A DNA stretch of 64,000 nt, taken from positions 1,488,001 to 1,552,000 of the forward strand of contig JBANDB010000017.1 of the NCBI GenBank assembly GCA_037576215.1, in the 5' to 3' direction. Position 1 is the stretch's first letter. Each line of letters begins with the position of its first letter. Positions 24,701-37,096 of the stretch are shown here, in pieces. The notes below the pieces were generated by a model, which made no database searches, had not been told where the DNA came from, and saw only the letters and a program-made list of their open reading frames with translations. The stretch comes from Armillaria gallica (lineage: Eukaryota; Basidiomycota; Agaricomycetes; Agaricales; Physalacriaceae). A program made the translations under genes and the position numbers.

Positions 24701-25640
24701 ATGTGTTTTGTTGTGCTGTCCCTCACCTCCATGGCTTGTTCCCCATCAGCTGAGTCATGGGTTTGACAATTTTACTGTATCCTTTGATGAATTGTCAATA
24801 GAAGTTGGTGAAGCCAAGGAATGACTGAAGCTGTTGTTTTTTTAGTCAGTACTGGCCATTCCACTATTCCCTTGATCTTTACTAGGTCCATGTGGATGCT
24901 TCCTTTGCTGATGATGACTCCCAAGTATTCGGTTTCCAGTACTTCAAACTTGCATTTCTCTGCTTTAAGAAATAGCTTGTTCTTTCATAGGACCTTTAAG
25001 ACCTTGCAGATGATGCAGCAGTGCTCCTCCTTGGTTTTGGACATGATGAGGATGTCATCAAGGTAAATGGTTACTGCACCAGATGCAATGAGGTCCTTAA
25101 AGATGTCATTCATCATCCACTGGAAGGTGGCAGGGGAGTTGGTGAGTCTGAAAAACATGACTGTGGGCTCAAATAGGCCTCAGTTGGTTCTAAACACTGC
25201 CTTCCACTCATTGCTGCTTTTGATGCATACATTGTTGTATCCCCATTGAACATCAAGTTTGAAAAAGTATTTTGTGCCTTGTAGTTTGTCCATGAGTTTA
25301 GAGATGAGTGGGAGCAGGTAGCGGTTCTTGATTGTCATCTCATTGAGTTTATAATAATCCTGGACAGGTCATAGTTTGCCATCCTTCTTTTTGATGAAGA
25401 AGGAGAGCAATGCCATGGGGGATTTTGATGGTCATATTCTCTCGCTGGACAAGTTTTCATCTAGGAATTTATCAAGCTCTTCTTGTTTGTTTCAATTGAG
25501 GGGATAAACTTTACAGTCAAGATTGGTGTTGGCGTTTGGGATGAGTTCAATAGCATGGTCCCAGGTTTTTAGTTTGGGAAGTTCGTTGAAATTGTCTTTG
25601 TCAAACAAATCTTTGAAATCCCTGCACCATTACGGCACTA
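24700..25640 (-). pseudogene. Chromovirus reverse transcriptase
   Basis: The YLDD catalytic box is readable on the minus strand at about 25,040-25,060 within TIYLDDILI. Flanking blocks are recognisable but split by several stops and shifts, so no long frame remains. Confidence 0.85.
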
Positions 25641-26720
25641 TTTCTTTGAACACTTGGCCTTCTTTTCTGCATTGGCTTTGGCTGCCAGGTCATTCATGTG
25701 ATGAGCATGTACATGGATGACTTGAGTAAAGTTGATGGCTAGAATTGTTTCTCCTTCTTCCAACTCTTCATCCCACTTGTCATCAGGATCAGTGTCAGAC
25801 AATACAAATGGAGTTTTGTGGCAATGACATTGGGTAAGCATCATTTTTCCAGTTTTCCAATTGATTAGTGGATTGTGCCTCGCTAACCAATCGTGGCCAA
25901 GGAAGATTTGTCGATCATTTAGGTCGGTGATGGCCAAGTTGATTCATTCTGCATGATCCCTGATCCTGATGTGAACCTTCATGAATTCAGTGATAGCTCC
26001 CCTATGATTGCGTGTTCTGTCAGCATTATAGACAGGAATTGGTGCTGCCGTCACATGAGTGGGAATGTTGTGTTGCTTAATGAATGCTTGGTTGATGGTG
26101 CTACTGGTGCAGCCGCTGTTGACTAATATGGAGGTTGAGACTTAGGTTAGGTTCTCCAGTGTTTCAAGTTGGACGTCAATCACTAGATCCTTTCCCTTGG
26201 TGCTTAGTTGGCTGATGTATTGCTTAGGCTGTTGCAACTCTTCCATCCACCACAAGGCATTGATCTTTGCTGATTGCTGTAGGCCTTTGGTCATTTTATC
26301 AACTACCTCCTCTGCTTGCCCCTTTGTGATCCAGTCCTTTAGAATTGCTTTCACTTCCTCTTCCATTTTGGCCTCAATAATCCCTCGTAATGTCTATTCA
26401 GCTCCAAAAGGTTTGAGCCAGTCGTGTGGAACCTTCTCAGCCTTTGCACCAAGACCCGAGGATCTGGCTACCATTGGCTGGGTCACCTCAGGTGCTACAG
26501 AAGGGGTTTTGTTAGCTTGTTCCCATCTTTGGAAACTTGTATTGTCTTCCTTGTCAGGTACTTCTACTATACTTACCTTGGGCATCTCTTGCCCTGTTCG
26601 AGCCAGGCTCCTGTAGTAAGGGTCTTGTGTCTGGGTGCTTGCACTGAGGGTCTCCTTTGAGAGTTCTTCTTCCTTTGGGTGTGTTGCAGTGTTCTCTGTT
26701 CCCAGAGGAGGTTTTGCCAT
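25640..26720 (-). pseudogene. Chromovirus protease and upstream linker
   Basis: The retropepsin-like block has FLGHDWLARHNP downstream and ILVNSGCTSS at the active site (about 26,105-26,130), where family members have D-S/T-G. Aspartate is thus replaced by asparagine, a GAC to AAC change. A TAA precedes it after LENLT. Upstream linker frames (26,142-26,366 and 26,394-26,720) are part of the same polyprotein. Confidence 0.8.
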
Positions 26721-26879
26721 AGCTATTCCCTTGAAACCCTCAACAAGGCTGAGACTCTGTGGAGCTGCTTTGTCAGGGGGAATGATCTGAGTTGCTTGGT
26801 CCCCTGCCCCATCTGGTCATGCCATTATGATGGGTGGGAATATGGTAGTCCCCTTTTAGTTTATCGTGTTTGCTGATGA

Positions 26880-28560
26880 GCCTCCAGGCTCTGTACGCTC
26901 AGAATTCACGGATTTTACCTGCTAATTAATGCTACTGTCCCTTCAATGGCCTCTCAGCAAACCAATGATTGCACACTCACTGATACCACTTTCATCCTAC
27001 AGCAACCATTCCTTATGCACTTTGTTATCCATCCCATCTTGCCATGCATCATAATTGCCGTACTTCATCACGGCAAGGCACCTTCAATTGACAATCATCC
27101 CAATATGAAATTGACACATCACTCAGAAGCACCCAGTTTATGCGCTCATTGATCACTTGATGAAAATGATGTGATTGATGCAAGTACCCTCGCAGCTATG
27201 ACAATTGCAGCTACAGCAACTACAGGCTATGTTTACTAAGGCTGTTACTTTGCCAAGGCCTCAAGAAAACGTTGCCCCATGTGTACTCCTCAGCATGACA
27301 ACTATCACCCAGAAATCTGCAGCTAAACAGCACCTAATGATCCGCTCATCGCTCAGCAAAACCATATGGTTCTCATCCATACAAGGCAACATTGACAAGT
27401 TGCTGTTACTTTAGAAGACAAATGACCATATGTTTCCTATGATTTTTATAAAGCTAAGACCTTACAGCCTTATTAAGTCTCGCATATTTACTCTATTTAT
27501 AAATTTGTACTTGTAGTATAAAAACTAGCTAGAAAATGTAGTTACAGTTCAGTTCATCTCTAGTTGACCCCAGACTATGTCAATTATCGTCATGCTCTAG
27601 TCTATCGCCAGTAAACAACATTTATTCACTGTTCTATGGCAATATACAGCTTACCCCAGCATATTCTCGATCGCATGTCGACTCTTGAGCTCACTAGAGT
27701 TATTCCACAGTTTTTAACTGTGAAGAGTCCTTTGCTACATGCTCTTTGCTCTTAACACTATTGGTGCATGCTTATACTGTGCCAATATGTGACCGCTGCG
27801 CCATACCTTGCCCCTGTTATCTTTTATAGGCTGTCATTGTTTCACTTTCACACCATTGGAGTTGTACAGTTTCCCTTTCGCCATTGTTATCGTTGCCCAC
27901 TTGGGTAGTCTCAGAGCAGACTTAGGATCAGTTTCAGCCAGTTTTTGTATAGTATCAGTCCCTCAAGTGGACTTGAAGGTTAGTTTGACATAGAATAGGA
28001 TCGTTTCAGTACCAGACAAGTTTTGACATCGACTCAGCACCATCGCATCGTATAGGACCAGTATTATTGCCAGTTTTCATAGTTCAACATTTTCTCTCAC
28101 CACACGCAGCCTCCACTCTATTTTCTCATCACCTTGTTCACTTGTAGACTATTGCTGACCATTTCGTCTATCTTCCATCATTCACCCCACTCAGATTACC
28201 GTCCAGCAACGTTTTCTAATCTCATCTCTTGTTTTCTTATATGGATTCATGGTATTCACATCATACCTGCTTCCGTTCCCTCTCACTTTGAGAGAACCCT
28301 ACCAGCTTAAAATCATAGCATCTAGTACTCGACTACCAAGCAGTACTACTTCGCAGACTTAGAGTCACAGTGTATACTTGCATATAGAGGAATTGATTTA
28401 CTGCATGGAGGTGCCCTGAATCCACTCACACACATGATCACCTTGATTGCTGTGCTACTACATTAATTACCCAATATCATTTCAAGTTGGTGTTGCCATT
28501 GCTATGGAAGTCAAAAGCCCATCATTGCTCTCAATGAGTTACTTGCAGAACATTTAGCCG
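26880..28560. other. Non-coding insert or spacer inside the chromovirus
   Basis: About 1.7 kb between the gag zinc-knuckle region and the protease linker without an open frame on either strand that continues gag-pol. I did not find clear terminal repeats or a target duplication. It may be a nested insertion or badly decayed internal sequence. Confidence 0.4.
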
Positions 28561-28561
28561 G

Positions 28562-30200
28562 TCATATTGCTGGCAAACTTGCCACTTCAGCATGCTGTTT
28601 TGATTCTTGCTTAGTTTCTGTACTGGAAGTCATAATTGTGGGTATATTTGAATGCACATTTGTAACTACAGAAGTATCATAAGTCCGACTAGCAGGTGAT
28701 GAATGTGTACCAGATGAAACTAAGTCCTTAGCTGAGTAAGTCAAATCATTTACTTCTTGGCATCATCTTTTACCTCCTCAACCTTTGATCCCATGGGTTC
28801 TTCCTCTGTTGGTCACATGTCACAATAAGCGTTAAGGCATCACATGGCTTCTTCACACGTCTTTGGTCGGTTAGGGCAGTCTCGCTTCATGTGGCCCAGT
28901 TTGCCACATCTGAAGCATAGCCCCTCTGCCCTCTTCCTATCAATATCCATTGGTGCACTATGCCCTCCATAAGTTATGCCAGTGCCAGTCTTCTTTTCTG
29001 GTGTGCTAGTTGGTGTTTGACCACCTTTCTGGGGTGTGGTCATCTTCTGTGCCTGTGGTTTGGTGTTGACTCATCCGGCAGTGGTTCCCTCCACTCTCTT
29101 GAGTTGATAGTTGTAGTCGACGTGGAGTAGGTGCTTCTTCCACTCTTCATAGGTGGTTGGCACATCTCCATTGGTAGCATATATCATATTCTTGCTGGTC
29201 TCATGTGCCACCTTCTTGGCCTGAGTGAGCATGACTTGCTCAGTGTCCTGTACCCCTGCATTGTACACAAGTTTCTCAAACTTCTGGAAGAACTGGTCTC
29301 TGTCTGGGTAGCCCATTTGTCAGAGCTTCTCCCATTGCATGTACTTGATCTGTGAGTTGGAGTCCTTCCAGAAATGTGCCCTGACTTCTTCCTTGAAAGC
29401 ATCATAGGAGGGGTATGAATCAAGAGACACAGAATAGAACCTTGTGTGGAAAATTTCAATATTGCCAGTTCCACAGGTTGAAGTGCATTTCTCACTGCAA
29501 GAAGAAGCAGGAAATGTCGGTAGACTCTCCTTTGAAGCTGTTAATGTCCCTTAAGATCGTCGGTTTGAAGTCGTCGTAGGGAGTGACATCAGCTTGTGTC
29601 AACATCCAGGGGTTTGGGGGGTCTGGGGGCCTCAGCAGTGAGTCAAATCGCAGTAGTGCCTATAATTGGGTATCGTGGGCAGGGGTTGAGGCAGCTGACT
29701 TGGTTGTCCTCCACCTGATCCCAATGCTTCTGCTGTCCTGGTGAAGGGCACATATCCTTTGGCATAGGTTCCTGGTGGTGCCTGTCCCCTGACATAGGAG
29801 AAAGCAGTAACTGGTGCTTGGGGGGGTGGTGTTCATGGTTCATCCAGCATCAGTTCCTGGATCTGGGTATCAGGTAGATCAATCACAACCTTCTGATAAG
29901 GGCTAAGCACCCTCATTGGTGCTTCCAGGTGGACATCATTATAAAGGAGGCAGGCATATTGGCTGGCTTCTCCTTGCAGGATGCTGTTGCATGGGATTTG
30001 GTTCCTGGTGAAATAGAAATATTTGACCCCAGCATTGGTGGTTCTCCAATCCAGGTCAGATAGTAATTTGTAGGCAAAGTAATTAGATAATTGGTGATAG
30101 GTTGCATATAGTAATACCTCAGGGGTTCACATGAGCTTTCCCCTTTTGAACAGCTGGATAGCTTCTTTAAGTGTCATTGGTGGTGTTAGCAGGCATCTTG
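28562..30200 (-). pseudogene. Chromovirus gag
   Basis: The capsid-like part lies near 29,070-29,500 (MGYPDRDQFFQKFEKLVYNA, TTYEEWKKHLL). The nucleocapsid has one CCHC knuckle, CFRCGKLGHMKRDC (about 28,880-28,925). Several stops break the frame. Downstream of the knuckle the Ser/Thr-rich tail continues to about 28,562. Confidence 0.85.
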
Positions 30201-30459
30201 GGGAGGGTTGGCTCTGATGGGATTGGGGACAGAGAGGGGCTCAGCCCATGGACTCCATTGATATGTTGCTCATCAGGGAGTGTCTCAGTAGCGGTGTTGA
30301 ATGATATGCTGCTTTCGTCCTCACTTGGCTATCATCTACTCCTCTCTGTCTCTCTGAACCAATTGGTCCCTGGTTGCTTGACAACAATTCTTCATCATGG
30401 GGGTCCTGAGGTGAGTTCCTCCTGTCATACTCAGAAGTGCTTGATGAGGCACTCTCAAT

Positions 30460-31201
30460 TGGTCAGTCGGGGCTGGAATAGTCCGGCAACTGGTGTGGGC
30501 TCTGGGGTTCATTCTCTGTTCTGTACAGGTTGGTCCCAGTGAATGATGGTGGGGAAGTCTGCAGTGGGATCTTGAATAGGCCTGTTGGGGAAGAAGGTGC
30601 TGAGGGGAATGGTAAGATTATCCCAGAGGTCGTCAGGATCAAAGGGCGAGGATGGTGCAGGCAGTGCCCTTGCACTCCTATTATGGTTGACATGACCTCT
30701 GTAGAATGCTGGAGTTGGAGGCCTGCTGAGGAGATAGCTGTTGCCCAGGTTGAATTGTATGAGCTGCTCCTCGAGGGCGTCTCCGGAAAGGGGGGTGGGA
30801 GTTCAAACGGCATAGGGGGTAGAGCTGGTGGAACTGGTGGCAGAAGATAGGATGATGACTGGCATATGTCCTCCGGAAGCGATGGGAGATCCTCCCTCTT
30901 GAACGTCAACCTCACCCAGCTGAATATCAACTGGTGATGTTTGCTCCCTAAGGAAGTTTGGGAGATGTTGGATTGCTGTTCTATCAGGTACGGGTGTGTG
31001 GATTGGCTGGAGCAGGATGTCATGGTCTGTGTTCAGGTTCTGGTTGATAATGACTGTAGGGGCTGCCCTATACACTTGTACTAGAATTATGAGTGAGGCG
31101 GTGATGGTGATAGCATTGGAGGTTAGGATAGCGGTGAGGATGATAGTGTTGTCTTGTTCTATGAGGGCTTCTGTGAAGGAGCAGGGAAGCTTCAAGTTAA
31201 T
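30460..31201 (-). pseudogene. Chromovirus 5' leader reading frames
   Basis: Two overlapping minus frames (31,246-30,803 and 31,023-30,463) rich in Pro, Ser and Thr lie between the 5' LTR and gag. The first is hydrophobic around residues 30-55 (AILTSNAITITASLIILVQV). They may be N-terminal gag sequence; I cannot assign a domain. Confidence 0.4.
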
Positions 31202-31586
31202 TGTTAGACCTAACCTCCAATCAAGAGTAAACAATGGCTGTCTCATGTTTAGGCAGTTACCATTGAGTCTTGTGGTGAAAGGAGATAAGACTAATGTCTT
31301 TTTAGTTCTAAGTGAGTATTAAGCAAAGAGATTAGTATGAATAAACATTAGCTCAAAGCTGGAGACTATATAGCAAGAGCTACACTACTTATATACTAAA
31401 AGTGAGGGTCTAATAATAAGTTCTTGGTGAGAGAAAGAAGTGAGAACATGTGTAAAGTAAATGATGGTTGTGAAGTGTTATTGAAGCTGCTTGGTAACTG
31501 CATGTAGATTGGTCCAGGTGTTTGTAGATAAGATGAGATAAGACAAGTGCTGAAGATAAGATAAGGAAAATGAATAAGTCATAACA
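31202..31586 (-). repeat. Chromovirus 5' LTR
   Basis: 385 bp, TGTTAGACCT...CATAACA, followed directly by the target duplication GCAAA at 31,587. Confidence 0.93.
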
Positions 31587-31746
31587 GCAAACAAGCCAAC
31601 TTTTGGGTTGATGTAGTAATGGCGGTAGGTCAAAATGGCCTAGCACATATATCTTTAGTCAACCGAGGTGTGTGTCCTGTACTTCTTTTCTCATAGCTCC
31701 TACAAATGAGCAGATTGATTGTGTATTCCACCATGTTTATCCAACA

Positions 31747-33654
31747 TTACTCATTTCTTGAAGCCAACTTAACCCTCAACAGAAACTTGGATCCCTTCTT
31801 GACCTCAACCTGCTGACATTGGTGTCATTGCAAAACATGACTCCCTCTGGATCCTATCAGGTCCATGTCCTTCAATGAAAGTGAATTCAAACTTACTCAT
31901 GATTGCCACAATCATGGCTTGTAGTTCTATTACTTTAGAATGATCACATTAGCACAGGCCTAATGAAGGATAGATGAGACATACACAAATCTCCAACCGA
32001 TACAGGAATGTGGTTTGCCAGAGAATGTGAACCCAACAAAGATGCTTCAGTGCAATGAGGATAACATGATGATATATCCACTTACAATCCCACATATACT
32101 CCCAGTGCTACCTTCTGCTTCTGAGACTCATGCAGCCAACAGTCCAGGTTAAATATATCCACATCCCCTCTGAACATCTCCTTGTTTCTGCAATACAACA
32201 AATCAATGTCTAGCTCCTCAGAAAAATGAACAATCACCAACTGGTTACATGCAGCAACCAACAACATGATCTGCACACCCTTGGGAATGGGCAACTCATG
32301 AAGTACCTTCCCTAACATTGTCATAATCAGAGAGCTCAGCAGGAGAACATCATCTTGGCCAGCTACCCTGAAGAGGTTGTACCCCACTGGATGGAAACAC
32401 AGTGTCTTCTACAATGTTATATACATTAACACCTCAGTTCAAGCAAGAAGGCATTTGAATGTACCTTCAGGACCACCAGCATATATGGCATAGAGTCAAA
32501 ATCCACAAGACCAAACCTTGTCTCACCCCACTTGTGTAGTTGCACTTCAGCTAAATGTATCTCAGTGTGCAGTTTGTTCTGTATCTTGGGATTCTTGCAG
32601 AGCTCCTTCAGCATGAAAGCAATAGTATTCGACATAGTTTTGTGGCCAGCAAGGATGATGGCACTAGCACAAAGTCAACCCTCATCTGAGGCAGTAGAAC
32701 GTATCACAGTGCTTATTTGACTTTAGCAAGGAGCTTGTCCAGTTTGAGCTAAGCTCTCAGATCCAAAAAATTATAGGCTTTGACTGAGAAGCAACCATCA
32801 GAAGCAGTAAGAGTATCATGTAAGTGAAATGTACTGAGCAAACTCATAAGGTCCTGGTTCCCTCTTTCTGACATCGTGTCCTTGCTCTTCTCTGCAATAA
32901 GTTGCTTTGAAAGCTTGGTTGAGAGATCTTTCATTTTGGCTGTATGTGCCATCCTTCCAGCAGGGAATTGGTTCAAAATGAATGAGATGACACTGGAGGG
33001 AAGATGGTCCATCACGGTTATATACAGGACACCGAAGTTTGATGGGATGCCAAACACATTGAAGCTACAGCATATCATCAATATAGCTGACACAAGGACC
33101 AAATGGCAGAGAGATCTACAAGACATTGCTGTATGCTTTGACTAATAGGCTGTTGGGTTCATCAACAGCATTGAATTGGTAGTCAAAGACAGCCATTCCG
33201 ATATGAGGTAAGAGGTCACACAGACAGAAATCCATCAACACAGACCTTCTCTGATTGCATCCAGCATTGCATGAGACAACCAGTTAGTAACCTCAATAAC
33301 AGTCAACCAGCCATTATCATCTGTAATCAGGTCTATCCACTTTTGAACCATCTACCAACATTCAGCATCAGTATTGCACCCAGAGATATAAGCATTGAAC
33401 GTACCTTCTCCACACAAGAGGAAAAAATAGGTATATAAGATTTGGCTTTTGGAAATCCAAAGGCTAGATTCATGACTTTATGCTGCCAAGTATGATCCTC
33501 ATACACACTACCTTTGTATGCACCGTCAACATTACCCACTCCTCTTCCAAACATTATCCCAGATATTTGCCGGCAGGACTGTGGCTTGGGAAAGGTGTAA
33601 CCCAAAGTGTGATACACATACTGTGTCACCTTGGGATCAGATATCAAAAGGTGG
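31747..33654 (-). pseudogene. Cytochrome P450 of module C, main part
   Basis: Most of an Agaricomycete P450 on the minus strand, cut at 33,654 by the Gypsy element. N-terminal blocks are DPKVTQYVYHTLGYTFP, HKVMNLAFGFPKAKSYIPIF and WIDLITDDNGWL. The I-helix reads AGHKTMSNTIAF (about 32,615-32,655), with Lys where Glu is usual. The K-helix, normally E-x-x-R, reads KTLCFHP (about 32,385-32,405). The heme loop FSGKPHSCIGWRF (about 31,990-32,034) keeps its cysteine. The tail ends with LLRVKLASRNE and a TAA at 31,747. Introns of about 50 bp are still recognisable. Loss of both E-x-x-R residues and the insertion make it a pseudogene. Substrate unknown. Confidence 0.85.
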
Positions 33655-34355
33655 TATCAGGCCCTGTATTGAAAATGTGGATTTATTGGGAAAGAAAATC
33701 TGCTAGCAAACAGGAGAGAAAGGGAGAAGAGTAGAGAAAGAACTCGAAAGGCACAGGATAGCACAGCATGATTAAAATTAGATGCAGTGATCAAGTATAA
33801 ATAGAAGTAGAATACTCAAAATACATAATCTTTTACACACACATTACATCACACTTAAACTCTCAAAGCTCTACTATGCTTTACTAATTCAGGTTCGCTT
33901 GTGATGCACTGAATTTTAACCAAACTACTTCTCAGGCTCACTCGTGACACACCTTTGAATTCAAACAACAACTCATCTTATCAGGTTCGCTTGTGATGCA
34001 CCTTTGATTATCGAACACATCTTTTATCAGGCTTGCTTGTGATGCACCTTTGATTGTTATCAACCACATATCTCTTATCAAGGCTTGCTCATGATGCGCC
34101 TTTGATTATCCATCTTATCTCTTATCAGGCTCACTCGTGATGCGCCTTTGATACTTCATACTTAGGTTCGCTTGTGACACACCAAGTTTAACATTCTAAT
34201 CAACTATCAATACTCTACTCACCAAACACTCTACTCCAAACCTCACTACTCAAATCTCCAACTAAACCCCTAGCAAAGACCTATAGCATTCGTGCTACTT
34301 CTCTCCTGAACTAACTATCAATCAGGGAATCCGACTATCCCTAGTAGCCCTGACA
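33655..34355 (+). repeat. Gypsy 5' LTR with seven internal repeats
   Basis: 701 bp. From about 33,888 to 34,190 it holds seven copies of a roughly 26-bp core, CAGGYTCGCTCGTGACGCRCCTTTGA, spaced 38-50 bp apart by A/T-rich sequence. The 3' LTR has five copies, which accounts for its being 98 bp shorter. Confidence 0.92.
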
Positions 34356-34739
34356 TTTCTGGAGCCCACCATAAGGGGGGGTTATTCAATTATCTTTGCT
34401 AGCTAATCACAAACAAATCTTATCTACTCAGTTACTTTTATTCCAAAACTTTTTGTTATCTACACCACAGACTTACATTCCCAAGACTTATTACATATCT
34501 ATACATATATATATTCATTCCAAGACATTTTATTTGACACTACATACATTACAGACCTTACGATACCAGGATATTTTATCAGACAGTAGCTATGATGATG
34601 AATTCACCTATCAATAAATGATGAGAAGATTTACCAACTGACTTACATGCTGTAGATGAATCATCTTGAGAAGATGACTTCACAGAACTCTCTTGGTGAA
34701 GGAAAGGTAAAGCCAGGAAAACAACTATGGAATCAGACA

Positions 34740-37096
34740 CAGATGATGAGGCCTCAGTAGCCACGGCCCAGCCCTGAATGTCATACCCTAACATGACAAG
34801 TGGAGTTAAAATAGCATCCATCCAAAAGACCACCAGATTGTTTGAGAACATGGCATCAACCAGTACAGCTATACCAGTTTCTGGTTCAAATGCCTTGCCA
34901 GTAGGGTCGACTAATCCCCTGCCACAGCAGGGAACAAGTTTATTTGGTAATATACCAGTTTCAAGTATGATGGCACCAACGGTGGGACCTAGTGCTACTG
35001 CGACGGGACCAATCAATGCTGCTACACTGGGAATATTGAATAATCAAGCATGTACTCCAGACATGATGCCACTGTTAGGAGCCCGATCAGCCCCAGCAAA
35101 GTTCAAGGGTAAGCATGACTCGGTGAAGAAATTTATTCATTAATACAAGCAAATATGTGCTGTATACAATGTGTCAGGACCAGAACGATGCAAATGAATT
35201 ATTGATTATTGCTCAACAGCAGTTACATGTTTTATCGAGTCCCTAGACAGTTTTATGGATGGAAAATGAGACTTGTTAGAAGAAGATATTCTAACATATT
35301 ATGATGCTGAATTGAGTGAATCCCAATATCTCATCAGCAACCTGGACAAGTTAACTAATAGATGGCAACAAGAAGCCATACACAACTTGAAAAAGTTCAA
35401 GCGGTTCGAGGTGGACATTCTAACCATGTCCAATTACCTATTACGGAAAGGAAATTTTGCCAAAGATGAACAACATACTAAATTTTGGTATGGGCTCAAC
35501 AACAAGCTACAGGAAGCGGTGGAAGCTCATTATCTTGCCATGCATCCATGATACGATCCACGAAAAGTAATACCATGAAGTGATGTGGCCAAGATAATCT
35601 ATAACATGTTTACCCACAAAAGATTTGACGCCGACTTAAAGGCTAAAAGATCAGAAAGGCAGAAGAAGAAATTAATGAGCACACTGAAGGAAGAGAGTTC
35701 AGAAAGCTCTTTGATAGCCACAAACACCGAATCAGACTTGAGCACAGATTCAGACAACAAGTCATCTACAAGTACAAATTCCAAGTATACAATTCCCAAG
35801 AAAACTAAGTGTAAATGAAGAAAGAGGAAGAAATGGAAAAGGACAAAGAAGAAATGGAAGGAATCCGACAGCGAGAGCAGTAACACTTCCACTAGTGAAG
35901 AGGGATCCAAAGAAAGTGAAGAGGAGAATGAGACCAAAGCATCCAAGAAAAAACGATGAGACAAAGATAGAACCAAGAGGGAACGACCTATCAGGACTGC
36001 GACCCTAGAACCCCAAAAGGAGCTAAAAGAGGATGATGAGGTTGAAGAACTAGTGGACCGGTTAGCAAGGATGAAAGTAAGCGATACTGATTATACACGA
36101 ATCTATTACCGCACCATCAAGAAGGATGCGGCAGTGGCAGAAATAATAACTCCACCCTTGAAACAAAATACTGTCCATTATGCTCTGATACATAATGCAG
36201 CTGCTGTGAATCCTATGCAAGAAATGGGATGAGCAATGTATTGTTATGGCTGTGGAAAATCCAACCACATGCTGAGGCAGTGTCCTAGGATTGAAGAATT
36301 AGTAGGAGTGGGACAAGTCAAATGTGATGAAATAGGGAGACTTACCTACCAGGATGGTAGTCTCATCAGATGTTTCAGAAACAAAACATTCCTGGAAGCT
36401 ATGTGGAGGACCATGCCTCAATTAAATTTAATAGCTGTCAACATGATACAAGCTTACCCAGAAGAAGATAGTGATGAAGAACTAGATGAAGCTTATATTG
36501 ACTATTTTGAAGGACTGGACATTGCCTATCTGGATGATTATGACAAAGAAATTGCATCATATGCAGCGGTATGGGAGAGCGAAGTCCAAAACCGAGTAAA
36601 GGAGCAGCAAGGAGTGCTGAAGAAACCCCAAACTACTATGCCTCAGCAAGCTCAAGGATTACCCTCTGGACCTACCAAAGCCATTGCTACTAACCCTTAT
36701 GGAATGCGGATGAACCCCAATAAATGGGTATTGGGTGACAATCCTAAAATTCATGAGAAGAATACTCACCCAGAAAAACCACCTCCAGCAGACCCTATAC
36801 CAATAGAGGCACACTCCACACACATTCATAATGTGCCCAACTCCCAAGATGTGGATATGTCATATGAAGCATCGCCCACAGTAGTTGGGCAAAACCCGAA
36901 TGAACCCTCGAATGACGAAGCTGCTGCTATAAGAAGATTAGCTCGTCAGCCACTGATAACAAAAAGGTACAAACCTGATAGTCTCATGAAGACGGCATTA
37001 AATGCCCCAGTGACTGTTCCCATGGGAGAACTTATGGCCTGCAACCTTGAATTAAGGAAGCAGATCATTAAAGAACTGCAATATAGGTCTATTTAG
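34740..37096 (+). pseudogene. Gypsy gag
   Basis: Starts near 34,778-34,801 (SGVKIASIQKTTRLFENMAS). It continues through a capsid-like segment (35,273-35,551, TNRWQQEAIHNLKKF), a Lys/Glu/Ser-rich stretch, and a CCHC knuckle CYGCGKSNHMLRQC at 36,239-36,280, to YKPDSLMKTALNAP. Breaks are nearly all TGA: after RCK, MDGK, AMHP, KVIP, KCK, KKR and EMG. Each sits where an arginine codon CGA would keep the frame. Confidence 0.85.

Larger units (their letters stand above)
22405..31586 (-). mobile_element. Ty3/Gypsy chromovirus, full length but defective
   Basis: Two direct LTRs (22,405-22,786 and 31,202-31,586) with short TGTTA..TAACA ends are flanked by the 5-bp target duplication GCAAA (22,400-22,404 and 31,587-31,591). 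Coding runs on the minus strand in the order gag, protease, reverse transcriptase, RNase H, integrase, chromodomain, which is the chromovirus order. A G-rich purine tract (minus strand GAGGGGG, at about 22,788-22,798) abuts the downstream LTR. Stops in every domain, a changed protease residue and a deletion in the integrase show that it cannot move by itself. It lies between copy C and the P450 gene that follows it. Confidence 0.93.

Noticed and set aside
33888..34190. Regularly spaced direct repeats resembling a CRISPR array
   Set aside because: They lie inside a retrotransposon LTR, the pattern recurs in the other LTR, the spacers are A/T-rich and related to each other, and the host is a eukaryote.
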